64,000 nucleotides of DNA from NCBI GenBank assembly GCA_046735115.1, contig JBKPSR010000101.1, forward strand, positions 1-64,000, in the 5' to 3' direction. Shown here one piece after another: positions 40,583 through 48,784 of this stretch (the first letter of the stretch is position 1; every line of letters starts with the position of its first letter). The notes under the pieces are model-generated. The model did no database searches. It worked only from the letters and a program-made list of their open reading frames with translations, and was not told where the DNA came from. Source of the stretch: JACVRW01 sp046735115. GTDB lineage: Bacteria; Actinomycetota; Thermoleophilia; Solirubrobacterales; Thermoleophilaceae. The translations under genes and the position numbers were made by a program.

Positions 40583-41488
40583 TCACGCGCGTGGGTGAGA
40601 GCGCGCGTACGCCTTCTTGAGGCGTTTCGACTCTACCCGAGTGTATGTCTGGGTCGTGCTGATGCTGGAGTGTCCCAAGAGCTCCTGGATCGTGCGAAGG
40701 TCCGCCCCGCCCTCGAGCAGATGGGTGGCGAAGGAATGGCGCAGGGTATGTGGTGAGACGCCCGCGCGGCGCATCTGCAGCCGCAGCCGCCTCCTGATGT
40801 CCGAGGTCGACAGCCGCCGACCCGTCTTCGACAGGAAGAGCGCCTCGCTCTCCCCCGTGTCGAGCGCGGTGCGGCCGCGCGCGAGGTAGCGCTCGAGCGC
40901 GCGCCAGGCGTGCTCTCCTACGGGAACGACGCGGGTGCGACCGCCCTTTCCCTCCACGCGAACCTCCTCGGCATCCGCGTCCAGGTTCTTGACGTCCAGG
41001 TTCACGAGCTCCTCGGCGCGGAGCCCGGCGGCGTAGGCCAGCTCGAGCAGCGCGCGGTCGCGCAGGTCGAGCGGGGTCGAGCCGGGGATGCGCTCCAGGA
41101 GCTCCGCAACCTCATCCGGCTTCAGCACCTTGGGCAGGTAGGCGTCCTTCTTGGGGCTCGACACGAGCTCGGCGGGGTTCGCCTGCAACTCGCCGCGCTC
41201 GACGAGGTGGCGGTAGAAGGTGCGGATGGCGGCGAGCTTGCGAGCGACGGTGGACTTCATGGCGCCCCGCTCCGAGACCACGCCGGCGAAGTGTCGTAGC
41301 TCCCGGTAGGTCAGGTCATGCGGCTGGAGCTCGCGCGAGGACGCCCACTCGGCCAGCTGGGCCAGGTCCACCCCGTAGGCGCGGCGCGTCTTCTCGCCCA
41401 TGCCCCGGGAGAGCTGCCAGTCGTCGAAGCGGGCGAGCGTGTCGCCCCAGCTAGCCTCGACCGGAGTGGGTGTCTTCTTCGTCAACAC
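40583..41488 (-). CDS. Tyrosine recombinase, XerC/XerD type
   Basis: 301 residues. The N-terminal SAM-like domain has DLAQLAEWASSRELQPHDL and MKSTVARKLAAIRTFYRHLV. Catalytic residues: Arg in AAGLRAEELVNL, Lys in VEGKGGRTR, His/Arg in SPHTLRHSFATHLLEGGADL, His in LLGHSSIS, Tyr in TQTYTRV. Size and the lack of extra arm-binding domain fit chromosome dimer resolution rather than phage integration. XerC and XerD cannot be told apart here. The start (GTG 41488) overlaps by 23 bp the start of a divergent gene. Confidence 0.92.
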   Translation of the reverse strand: MLTKKTPTPVEASWGDTLARFDDWQLSRGMGEKTRRAYGVDLAQLAEWASSRELQPHDLTYRELRHFAGVVSERGAMKSTVARKLAAIRTFYRHLVERGELQANPAELVSSPKKDAYLPKVLKPDEVAELLERIPGSTPLDLRDRALLELAYAAGLRAEELVNLDVKNLDADAEEVRVEGKGGRTRVVPVGEHAWRALERYLARGRTALDTGESEALFLSKTGRRLSTSDIRRRLRLQMRRAGVSPHTLRHSFATHLLEGGADLRTIQELLGHSSISTTQTYTRVESKRLKKAYARSHPRA

Positions 41489-41738
41489 GGAGGACGGGCG
41501 GGTTGCGACGCGGACTCAGCTCGTCGAGGCCGGGCTGGCCGACGACCAGGAGCAGCCCGTCCGGCCCTGGCACCCGATCCAGGGCCCGAGGGACGCCTCG
41601 ACCATGTGGTACACGGTGCTGCGAAAGCGCGAGCGCGGCATCTTCATCGGCACCCTCTGCATTCGACATACGGAGCGCCGGAACCTGCTTGCGGAGCAGG
41701 GCTGGGAGGAGATCCCCGTCGAAGAAATCCGCGTCTAA
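41466..41738 (+). CDS. Hypothetical protein, 90 aa, 5'-overlapping xerC/D
   Basis: From GTG 41466 the frame encodes TRTQLVEAGLADDQEQPVRP, then STMWYTVLRKRERGIFIGTL and a C-terminus EEIPVEEIRV. I do not recognise a family. A GGAGG at 41489 suggests the real start could be a GTT/TTG-region codon slightly downstream, removing the overlap. It stops three bases before the first REP-like repeat. Composition looks protein-like (balanced charged residues, few Arg/Ala runs), unlike antisense frames nearby. Confidence 0.5.
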   Translation: MGVFFVNTEDGRVATRTQLVEAGLADDQEQPVRPWHPIQGPRDASTMWYTVLRKRERGIFIGTLCIRHTERRNLLAEQGWEEIPVEEIRV

Positions 41739-41741
41739 AGA

Positions 41742-41876
41742 CATCGCTCCGCGCCGGGCACCGCCCGGCGCCTCGCGCACTACGGGCATCGCTCCGCGCC
41801 GGGCACCGCCCGGCGCCTCGCGCACTACGGGCATCGCTCCGCGCCGGGCACCTTCCGGCGCCTCGCGCACTACGCG
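41742..41876 (-). repeat. Three tandem 45-bp REP-like palindromic units
   Basis: Units at 41742-41786, 41787-41831 and 41832-41876. Units 1 and 2 are identical; unit 3 changes GCC to TTC in the hairpin and GGG to GCG at the end. Each contains a 9-bp hairpin, GCGCCGGGC-ACC-GCCCGGCGC. Unit 3 contains the stop codon (TAG, minus strand 41872-41870) of the L,D-transpeptidase. A diverged fourth copy occurs at 42978-43020. Confidence 0.85.
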
Positions 41877-42904
41877 ATGTAGATCGGGGCTCCGACCGGA
41901 ACCTGGTCGTAGAGCTCGATCACATCGGGGATCGACATCCGGATGCAGCCGTGCGAGGCGGCGTGGCCCAGCGAGTAGGTCTCGTCGGTGCCGTGGATGC
42001 CCGCGCCGTTGAAGATCCCGAGCCAGCGCGCCTTCAGCGGGTTCTCGGGCGTGCCGCCCGGCACGACCGTGCCGGCGAGCGAGCCCGCCCACGCGCTGTT
42101 CGGGACCGACCAGGCCGGGTTGATCGCCTTGTTCTGGATGTGGTAAAGCCCGGCCGGGGTGTCGAAGCCCACCGCGCCGACCGCCACGGTGTACGCCTTC
42201 TGGAGCTTCAACCGCTTGTAGAGCAGCAGCTTGAAGTTGTTGCGGTCGGCCACGAGGACGACGGGATACTTGTCCGCGAGCTGCGCCTGGGTGACCTTCG
42301 GCTTCAGCACCCGCACCGGCGCCCTTACGATCCGGTCCTCGCCCGGCACGGTCAGCGACTGGGCGATCTTCTGCTCGAGCGCGGCGGCCCTGACCTTCCG
42401 CCCCTTCTGCTCCTTCACCGTCTCGAGTGACGGGAAGCTGACCTCGGCATCGCGGGCCGGCCTGTCCAACTTGGCGCGGACGCGCTTCACGAGGTCGCGC
42501 ACCGCGCTCTCCGAGTAGTGGACGCGCGCCGGTACCTGAGCGTCCTCCTCGCCTCCGGTGATGTCGCGGGCGACGCGGCTCAAGATGCTGCCGTCACGGC
42601 TCACGGCATGCGCCTCGTCGACCATCCCGCCTACGTCGGCCTGCACGCCGGCGTCGTGAGCCGAGAGGGTGAAGCGGGTCGGGCCCCGGCGCACGGTGAT
42701 CGGCTTCTCGAGCGGCTCCTGCAGCTCGCGCTGGACTAGCCGGCGGGCCTCGGCCGTGGTCATCCCGCCCACGTCCACGCCCGCGATCGTCACGCCGTTG
42801 GCGATCAGGTCGTCGCGCGAGCTGTCGTAGGCAAATGCGGCGACCGCGCCCCCGATCAGGACAAGGAGGAGGACGGCCACGAGGATGAACCAGCGGTGCC
42901 TCAT
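41870..42904 (-). CDS. L,D-transpeptidase (YkuD) with N-terminal anchor
   Basis: 344 residues from ATG 42904. A single N-terminal membrane helix (WFILVAVLLLVLIGGAVAAF) is followed by a VanW/PG_binding_4-type region (about 40-215). The C-terminal YkuD domain has KLLLYKRLKLQKAYTVAVG and the catalytic motif GIHGTDETYSLGHAASHGCI, with Cys in SHGCIRM. It would form 3-3 cross-links in peptidoglycan or attach proteins outside the membrane. Its stop codon lies within a REP-like element. Confidence 0.93.
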   Translation of the reverse strand: MRHRWFILVAVLLLVLIGGAVAAFAYDSSRDDLIANGVTIAGVDVGGMTTAEARRLVQRELQEPLEKPITVRRGPTRFTLSAHDAGVQADVGGMVDEAHAVSRDGSILSRVARDITGGEEDAQVPARVHYSESAVRDLVKRVRAKLDRPARDAEVSFPSLETVKEQKGRKVRAAALEQKIAQSLTVPGEDRIVRAPVRVLKPKVTQAQLADKYPVVLVADRNNFKLLLYKRLKLQKAYTVAVGAVGFDTPAGLYHIQNKAINPAWSVPNSAWAGSLAGTVVPGGTPENPLKARWLGIFNGAGIHGTDETYSLGHAASHGCIRMSIPDVIELYDQVPVGAPIYIA

Positions 42905-42977
42905 GGGGGATGAGCGCTCAGGGTACCTATGGACCCGGCGTGCGACGGCGGTTGACAGCCGGATTGCGCTGGAACGG

Positions 42978-43020
42978 CATCGCGGTGCACCGCGCACCGC
43001 CCGGTGCGTTGCGCAACTAC
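42978..43020 (-). repeat. Diverged REP-like element at epimerase stop
   Basis: It begins CATCGC, contains GCACCGCCCGGTGC (hairpin GCACCG-CC-CGGTGC) and ends GCGCAACTAC, matching the ends and centre of the 45-bp units at 41742. The minus-strand TAG in its last bases (43019-43017) is the stop codon of the epimerase gene. Confidence 0.7.
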
Positions 43021-44495
43021 ACCCGCGAACCGCGGCGCGCCAGCACCGACTCGATGGCGCTCAGCACCCTCGCCCGATTGGCGTGATCGCGCTCGTAGTT
43101 GCGCAGGGTCTCGAGGTCCTCGTGCTCGAGCGAGGCCAGCAGGGCGATCACCTCCTCGGCGGCGAGGTCGTCGTAATGTTCCGGCGGCTTCGCGGAGGAA
43201 GTCCGCTCCGCTTCTTCGCGCGCGCGCTCTGCAGCCGTCTCCGCTGCCCGCGCCTCGGCCTTCCGCTCAGCTCGCTCGGCCCGATCGGCCGCCCGGCGCG
43301 CCGCCTCCTCGGCTGCGGCCGCGCGCCGCTCAGCCTCAGCCGCGCGGTCCGGCACGTCCTCGGCCGGGTCCATCCCCGAGCTGTCCGCGAAGCTCGCGAG
43401 CAGCCGCTGGAGCTCCGATAGCTGGGCCCGGCTCAGCCCGGGCATCGTCCGGTCGCGGGTGTTCTTCACGTGCGGGCTCCAGCGGAGGAAGTCCTCGACC
43501 TCGCGCTCGTAGCGGTACGGCTCCTGAGCGCCCCTGACCACCGGGTGCAGCCGCAGGTGCTCGCCGAGCTTGACCACCGTCTCGCGGCTCGTGTGCTGGT
43601 AGTGGAACCCGACCACCTTGAAGCGTCGGTTGTCCACCCCGCGCCCGAAGCGCATCTGCTCGAGCGCCTCGGGCGGGATCTCGACGCCGAGGCGCCGAGC
43701 GACCGCCGCGGCGATCCCGGTCCCCCATGGCGGCAGGACCGGCGCGTAGGTCTTCCCGAGCAGGCCGGCCACCTCGCTGAGGGCGAGCACGCCGTCGCCC
43801 GCGACGTTGAACGTGCCGGGCACGCGGTGCTTCACGGCGTGCTCCAGCGCGTGCACCACCTCGTCCTCGTGCACGAACTGGTAGCGCGGGTCGAAGCCGA
43901 GGATCATCGGCACCACGGGCAGCGAGAAGAGCTTGATGTGCGACGTCTTCACGGACGGCCCCAGCACGTTCGCGAAGCGCAGGACGGTGACCGCCGTGTC
44001 GGGGTGGCGCTCGGCGAACTCGATCAGCGATGCCTCAGCCTCCACGATGTCCCGCTCGATCCCGGTCCGCGGCGGGTGCGGCCGGCGCATGGTCTCGTCG
44101 AAGAACGCCGGGTCGTCCTGGTGGCAGCCGTAGAAGTGCGTCGACGACTTGAACACCACCTTCTTGACCGGCGAGTCCGAGCCGCTGCAGGCGGCCAGGA
44201 TGTTCATCGTTCCCATGACGTTGTTCTCGTGGGCTCTGGATGAGGGCATGACCGCGGAGTCCACGACCAGACGGGTGTCCACGACCGTGTCGATCTCGGC
44301 CGCCTCCACGACGCGGCGCAGCAGCGCGTGCTGCGCACCCACCTTCACGTACTCGGTGCGCTCGAGCTCGACGTGGGGCTCCTCGTTGTCGACGCCGATC
44401 ACCGCCTCGACCTCGGGGAACGCCTCGAGCGCCTGAGCGAGCCTCCCGCCCCAGTAGTGCGAGATGCCCGTGACAAGGATGCGCTTCGAGTCCAC
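43017..44495 (-). CDS. NAD-dependent epimerase with C-terminal coiled coil
   Basis: 492 residues. Residues 1-320 are an extended-SDR fold: VTGISHYWGGRLAQAL (NAD loop), VVFKSSTHFYGC, LRFANVLGPSVKTSH. The C-terminal ~100 residues form an Ala/Glu/Arg coiled coil (EAERRAAAAEEAARRAADRA), then a small helical domain YDDLAAEEVIALLASLEHED. The tail is unusual for this family and may mediate assembly. It is followed 4 bp later by an acyltransferase, hinting at envelope-lipid or glycolipid work. Confidence 0.85.
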   Translation of the reverse strand: MDSKRILVTGISHYWGGRLAQALEAFPEVEAVIGVDNEEPHVELERTEYVKVGAQHALLRRVVEAAEIDTVVDTRLVVDSAVMPSSRAHENNVMGTMNILAACSGSDSPVKKVVFKSSTHFYGCHQDDPAFFDETMRRPHPPRTGIERDIVEAEASLIEFAERHPDTAVTVLRFANVLGPSVKTSHIKLFSLPVVPMILGFDPRYQFVHEDEVVHALEHAVKHRVPGTFNVAGDGVLALSEVAGLLGKTYAPVLPPWGTGIAAAVARRLGVEIPPEALEQMRFGRGVDNRRFKVVGFHYQHTSRETVVKLGEHLRLHPVVRGAQEPYRYEREVEDFLRWSPHVKNTRDRTMPGLSRAQLSELQRLLASFADSSGMDPAEDVPDRAAEAERRAAAAEEAARRAADRAERAERKAEARAAETAAERAREEAERTSSAKPPEHYDDLAAEEVIALLASLEHEDLETLRNYERDHANRARVLSAIESVLARRGSRV

Positions 44496-44499
44496 GCCG

Positions 44500-45390
44500 C
44501 TACCCGAACCAGACCGACTTGCGCTTTGCGAGCATGTCCCAGAGGCCCTCCTGGATCCGCGCGCGGACCTCGTGGGCGACGGTCTGCACGAGCGCCTTGT
44601 CCTCGTGCATCCCCTCCTCCTCGAACCGGATCGGCTCGAGGAAGCGGAGCTTGAACTTGGCCGGCAGGTAACCCAGCATGCCGAGCAACCCGAAGTGCGG
44701 GAACGTGGGCGTGACCGGGAAGTAGAGGAGCCCGGTCAGCCGCTGCATCAGTCCCACCTGCGCGAACACCGGGGCCGACTCCTCGGCGCCCACCACGCAG
44801 ATCGGCACGATCGGGGCCTGCGCGCGCATCGCTGCCTCGACGAAGCCGCCGCGGCCGAAGCGGCGCAGCCTGTAGCGGTCCTTGTAGAGCTTCTCGGTGG
44901 CCTTGCGGCCCTCGGGGAAGACCAGCACGAGCTGCTCCTCGTCGTACAGGAGCCGGTGCACGTTCGCCGGGTGTGCCGGGACGCAGCCGATCTTCGGCAG
45001 AAGCGTGCTGAAGCCTGGATAGCCCTTGAAGAAGTGCTCGACCGTGATGTTCACCGGTCGCGGGTGCGGGTGCTCCTCGCGGACCGCCTTGGCAATCATC
45101 GCGGCGTCCGGCGGCAGGGCCCCGGCGTGGTTCGAGACCAGGAGCGCGCCGCCGCTCGACGGGATGTTCTCGATGCCCTCCACCTCGGCCCGGAACCAGT
45201 AGCGGTAGAAGAAGTCGGCGACAAGCCGGTCGTAGATGCCCTCAATCCGCTCGGAGCGGCCCCAGTCGTTCAGCTGGCGCTCGGGTTCGACGCCGGGGAG
45301 GTGCCGCTTCAGCTCCTCGGCCGGCACGAGCGCGGTCTCCGCGGCGTCGCGCTCGCGGATCGAGAGGGTTGTGCGTTGTCGGTCGGCCAT
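44500..45390 (-). CDS. Lysophospholipid acyltransferase-like protein (PlsC family)
   Basis: 296 residues from ATG 45390. The catalytic region is GGALLVSNHAGALPPDAAMI, where the spacing between His and Asp is longer than the classic HX4D. The acyl-acceptor motif is VLVFPEGRKATEKLY, and VPICVVGAEES follows as in PlsC motif IV. It lies in a run with the epimerase. The acyl acceptor is unknown. Confidence 0.85.
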   Translation of the reverse strand: MADRQRTTLSIRERDAAETALVPAEELKRHLPGVEPERQLNDWGRSERIEGIYDRLVADFFYRYWFRAEVEGIENIPSSGGALLVSNHAGALPPDAAMIAKAVREEHPHPRPVNITVEHFFKGYPGFSTLLPKIGCVPAHPANVHRLLYDEEQLVLVFPEGRKATEKLYKDRYRLRRFGRGGFVEAAMRAQAPIVPICVVGAEESAPVFAQVGLMQRLTGLLYFPVTPTFPHFGLLGMLGYLPAKFKLRFLEPIRFEEEGMHEDKALVQTVAHEVRARIQEGLWDMLAKRKSVWFG

Positions 45391-45401
45391 CGGCGCCCGA
45401 T

Positions 45402-45977
45402 TCAAGCAGGAGCCGCGTCGAGGCGGTCGAGGACGGGATCGAGCGCGAGCTTGAGACGCCTCCAGTCTGCGGCGCCGATCACGCCGTCCGCCTCGACGAT
45501 CTCCTCGTTCCAGGGGTGGATGATCGTGGCGGCCACCATGCCGTGGGCGCGGGCCTTCGCGATGTTGACGGGGCTGTCGTCCACCAGCAGGTCGATACCC
45601 AGCTCCACACATCGGGGGACCTTGTCGAAGGAGCAGTGGAGGTCGTCCCACGGCATGCCGATCGAGTCGAGCCAGGCGGCGGTGGCGTCGTACGTGCTCC
45701 GGCGCCGGTGGCTCGTCACGTGGATCCAATGGCCGGCGTCGTGCCACTCCCGAACGGTCTCTACGGCGTCCGGGTAGGGGACGCCGCCCGCGATGTTCTC
45801 GTCGGAGTGAGACTCCTCGACGCAGTGCACGATGGCGTCGCGCTCCAGCACCGTGATCCCCCAGTCGCGCTGCTCCTCGTAGGGCAGCTCGACCCCGTAG
45901 CGCTCGCGCGCTATCCGCTGGAGCAGGTCCCAGTAGTGGTGCAGCGTCGAGTCGATGTCCAGCGCGATCCGGGCCAC
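45402..45977 (-). CDS. HAD-like hydrolase
   Basis: 191 residues from GTG 45977. Motif I is ALDIDSTLHHYW (DxD), motif II HVTSHRR, and the late acidic motif LLVDDSPVNIAKA. This is the 5'-nucleotidase-like (NT5C/YqfW) branch of HAD phosphatases. The substrate is unknown. It lies 11 bp before the acyltransferase on the same strand, so it probably heads the HAD-acyltransferase-epimerase operon. It is divergent from the alpha/beta hydrolase at 45998. Confidence 0.82.
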   Translation of the reverse strand: MARIALDIDSTLHHYWDLLQRIARERYGVELPYEEQRDWGITVLERDAIVHCVEESHSDENIAGGVPYPDAVETVREWHDAGHWIHVTSHRRRSTYDATAAWLDSIGMPWDDLHCSFDKVPRCVELGIDLLVDDSPVNIAKARAHGMVAATIIHPWNEEIVEADGVIGAADWRRLKLALDPVLDRLDAAPA

Positions 45978-45997
45978 GGCTCCGTACAGTAGGGAGC

Positions 45998-46993
45998 ATG
46001 GGACGCCGCATGATTCGCCCCGGCGCGGCCCCGACCGCTCCGTGGCACTACCGCGCCGCGGAGAACGACTACGGCGCGACCGCAAACCCGGACTGGCGCG
46101 AGACCGACTGGGCGCGGGAGCTGAAGACCATGGACGTGGACGGCACGCCGATCAACTACGTCGACGTCGGCTCGGGCGACGAGGAGCCCGCCGTCCTGGT
46201 GCACGGGCTCGGCGGGCAGTGGCAGAACTGGCTCGAGAACATCCCGCGCCTGGCGCTGGACCGGCGCGTCGTGGCGATGGACCTGCCCGGCTTCGGCCTG
46301 TCTCCCGAGCCCGCCGTCGACGACATCAGCATCCCGGGCTACGGCCGCTGCGTGAACGCGCTGTGCAACAAGCTCGGCTTCGGCCGGGTGAACCTCGTGG
46401 GGAACTCGATGGGCGGCTACGTCGCGGCCGAGGTCGCGATCCAGTTCCCCAAGCGCGTGGGACGGCTCGTGCTCGTCTCGGCAGCGGGGATCTCGAGCGC
46501 CGAGACGCTGCAGGCCCCGATCCTGACGTTCGGCCGGGTGGCCACCGCGCTCGCGACGAACACCGTCGCCAGGCACCGGAAGCTGGCCTCGCGGCCGGTC
46601 ACGCGACACGCGTCGCTCGCGTTGGTGGCGCGCCACCCCCGGCTGCTGAAGCCCGACCTCGCCTACGAGGGCTTCTTCAAGGGCACCGGCAAGGGCGGCT
46701 TCGACGACGCGCTGCGGGCCGCGCTCGACTACGACTTCCGGGACCGGCTGCCCGACGTGAAGGTGCCGACGCTGATCGTCTGGGGCGAGAAGGACTCGAT
46801 CATCCCCGTGCGCGACGCCGACGAGTTCGAGCGCCTCATCGAGGACAGCCGCAAGATCGTCATGCGCGACACCGGCCACATCCCAATGGCCGAGCGGCCG
46901 GTGACCTTCAACGACGTGCTGGTGGACTTCCTGGCGGAGACCGGGCCGGCGGAGGAGAAGGAGCCGGCAGAGGGGGAGTCGCAGGCGGCCTAG
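45998..46993 (+). CDS. Alpha/beta-fold hydrolase
   Basis: 331 residues. Oxyanion region VHGLGGQWQNWLENIP, nucleophile elbow GNSMGG (Ser near residue 140), Asp in VWGEKDSIIPVRDA and His in RDTGHIPMAERP give a complete triad. The first ~45 residues are an extra lead sequence (APWHYRAAENDYGATANPDW). The acidic tail is EEKEPAEGES. The start could be ATG 45998 or 46012. Substrate is unknown. Confidence 0.88.
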   Translation: MGRRMIRPGAAPTAPWHYRAAENDYGATANPDWRETDWARELKTMDVDGTPINYVDVGSGDEEPAVLVHGLGGQWQNWLENIPRLALDRRVVAMDLPGFGLSPEPAVDDISIPGYGRCVNALCNKLGFGRVNLVGNSMGGYVAAEVAIQFPKRVGRLVLVSAAGISSAETLQAPILTFGRVATALATNTVARHRKLASRPVTRHASLALVARHPRLLKPDLAYEGFFKGTGKGGFDDALRAALDYDFRDRLPDVKVPTLIVWGEKDSIIPVRDADEFERLIEDSRKIVMRDTGHIPMAERPVTFNDVLVDFLAETGPAEEKEPAEGESQAA

Positions 46994-47000
46994 CCCCGGG

Positions 47001-47141
47001 TCACCTCCTTTGGCGGCTACGAATCAGCGCTCCGATGCGAGCGGACGCAACCGCGGCGAACAGCATCACCGTCGGGCCAAGAGCCGCAAGCGTCTCTTCG
47101 ACCGGGACCCCGCCGACGTGGGCGATCGGCGCGGCCGTCAC
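47001..47141 (-). CDS. Small membrane protein, 46 aa, coupled to SELENBP homologue
   Basis: GTG 47141 overlaps the stop of the upstream gene (GTGA). The product is AAPIAHVGGVPVEETLAALG, then a hydrophobic stretch PTVMLFAAVASARIGALI and a basic end RSRQRR, so a single membrane pass with the basic end inside. It is too short for family assignment. The tight coupling suggests it works with the selenium-binding-type protein. Confidence 0.6.
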   Translation of the reverse strand: MTAAPIAHVGGVPVEETLAALGPTVMLFAAVASARIGALIRSRQRR

Positions 47142-48481
47142 TGGAAGATCTCCGTCGTGCAGTCTCCTCCTTGGAGCCGGACCTCGTGTGCACGCGCGGG
47201 CCCGTCGGGTCTGTCGTGGAAGTCCACGAAGAAGTCCCGATCGACCTTCATGCCACCGGCCGGGTCGCAGTCGACCTTGAGGAGCCAGGAGCGCAGCTCG
47301 GGGTAGAACTGGTTGTCCCAGCTCGAGTAGAGCGAATTGGTGACATAGAGCCGTCGCCCGTCCAGGGACAGCTGGACCATCTGCGGCCCGCCGCCGAGCT
47401 CGCGGCCGGCGTCGTTTGGCCTGCCGAGCAAGCCGCCGAGCCATAGCCGACCGGTCAGCCTCGGGTTGGACGGGTCGGAGACGTCGTACTGGCGCAGATC
47501 GCCGTGGAGCCAATTCGAGAGGTAGAGGAGGCGGTCGTCCATCGAGAGCACGAGGTCGGTGATCAAACCCGGCACTCCGCCTGGCAGCGGCCAGCCGTCG
47601 AGCTCCTCGTTCTCGACCTCGATCACGGCCTCGGCGCTGAAGGCGCCGTTCGTGCGGTGGAAGCGGAGAATGTTGCTCGCCAGCGTCGCGCCCGCGAAGC
47701 CCTCCTCCGAGTCCGGGTCGTGGAGCCAGCGCACCTCCAGCGGCAGGAGGCCCTTGTCGCCCAGGTCAAGCGTCTGAACCAGGCGCCGCTCGGCCAGGTC
47801 CCAGAAGTGGAGGCGCCGCCCGTATCGCCCCGCGGCAACGTCGTCGATCTCGAAGCCGGGCTCGTAGGCGTTCGGCTCCCCGAACTCCGATGACACCAGC
47901 ACGTTCTTGCGCGGCTGGTACCAGAAGTCGTAGTTGAGCGGCGGGCGCTCGCGGCCGTTCTCCCAGCGCCCCTTCACCTCGAAGCTCCGTGCGTCCAGCA
48001 CGGCGAAGCCCCCCGCGCCCGCTCCATCGCGGTCACCGAGCATGCTCACCACGACGTCGTCGCCGGGCATGCAGTGGACGGTGTGAGGACGCGTGTAGCC
48101 CGTCTTCTCGGCGAGCTCTTCGGCCTCGACCACATGCTCGATCCGTGGCCGTCGCGGGTTTTCTGCGACGTCCAGGACGTAGATCCGAGATGAGCGAAAG
48201 CCCGGCACGATCAGGTGCGACCGGTCGGGCCCGTGGCACGCCGAGCTGCAGCGGTTCCAGCCGAAGTGGTGGAGCTCGTCGCCGACGCGCGGCATCGGCG
48301 TCTCGTGCACGATCTCGCCGTACGAGCCCGACCCCGGATCCGCGTCGACCACGGCGACGAAGTCCGGCCGCTCTACGCCCGTGCCGCGGTGCAGGCAGGT
48401 CACGTACAGGAGCTTCTCTGGAGGTGCTTCCGCGGCCTCCGCAGGAGAGTCGTAGAACGAAGCGGGTCGATCCGACGCCAT
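47138..48481 (-). CDS. Selenium-binding protein 1 homologue (methanethiol oxidase family)
   Basis: 447 residues. Family landmarks: LLYVTCLHRGTGVERPDFVA at the start, ELHHFGWNRCSSACHG (metal-site His and Cys), PHTVHCMPGDDVVVSMLGD, YDFWYQPRKNVLVSSEFGEP, and YVTNSLYSSWDNQFYP. Human SELENBP1 and bacterial MtoX oxidise methanethiol to H2S, H2O2 and formaldehyde with copper. This assignment is by family only. No SCO1 or MauG partners are here; a 46-residue membrane peptide is translationally coupled instead. Confidence 0.9.
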   Translation of the reverse strand: MASDRPASFYDSPAEAAEAPPEKLLYVTCLHRGTGVERPDFVAVVDADPGSGSYGEIVHETPMPRVGDELHHFGWNRCSSACHGPDRSHLIVPGFRSSRIYVLDVAENPRRPRIEHVVEAEELAEKTGYTRPHTVHCMPGDDVVVSMLGDRDGAGAGGFAVLDARSFEVKGRWENGRERPPLNYDFWYQPRKNVLVSSEFGEPNAYEPGFEIDDVAAGRYGRRLHFWDLAERRLVQTLDLGDKGLLPLEVRWLHDPDSEEGFAGATLASNILRFHRTNGAFSAEAVIEVENEELDGWPLPGGVPGLITDLVLSMDDRLLYLSNWLHGDLRQYDVSDPSNPRLTGRLWLGGLLGRPNDAGRELGGGPQMVQLSLDGRRLYVTNSLYSSWDNQFYPELRSWLLKVDCDPAGGMKVDRDFFVDFHDRPDGPARAHEVRLQGGDCTTEIFQ

Positions 48482-48584
48482 GCGTCCTCCTCACGATTGG
48501 TGGAGCTGTCGGGAGGAGAATCGAATCTGGGCGTTTCCGTCCCGTTGGCGGGGCTTTGGGGAGACTTTGGGGCTGGGTCGGCGG

Positions 48585-48743
48585 TCAGACCTCTTCGGCC
48601 ATCGCCAGCAGGTCTTCCCGGGACACCTTTCCCGCCATGCCGGGATGGACCTCGTCCATGTGGCGGTTGGCTTCCTGCACCAGCTCGTCCTCCGTCTCCC
48701 CACGAGAGACGTGGCCGCAATCGCAGGAGATCACGTAGGCCAT
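48585..48743 (-). CDS. DUF1059 family protein, 52 aa
   Basis: The frame from ATG 48743 encodes a cysteine pair at the start (YVISCDCGHVSRGETEDELV). The middle contains QEANRHMDEVHPGM, and the end SREDLLAMAEEV. This is the full DUF1059 pattern, whose C..C..H..H residues suggest a small metal site. Function is unknown. It lies upstream of the SELENBP homologue on the same strand and divergent from the BTAD regulator. Confidence 0.88.
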   Translation of the reverse strand: MAYVISCDCGHVSRGETEDELVQEANRHMDEVHPGMAGKVSREDLLAMAEEV

Positions 48744-48784
48744 GGTTCATTGTCGCGCCTGCGGTTTGACGCTAGCTTGGCGCT

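Noticed and set aside
40583..41488. Integrase of a mobile island
   Set aside because: Length and domain make-up are those of chromosomal XerC/XerD, and neighbours are housekeeping genes; it is far from the tRNA fragments.
41742..41876. CRISPR array
   Set aside because: Units abut without spacers and contain a long hairpin; no cas genes are present.
41451..42092. Minus-strand frame through the REP units with repeated VVREAPGGARRGAM
   Set aside because: It is a translation of the palindromic repeats and overlaps the L,D-transpeptidase in another frame.
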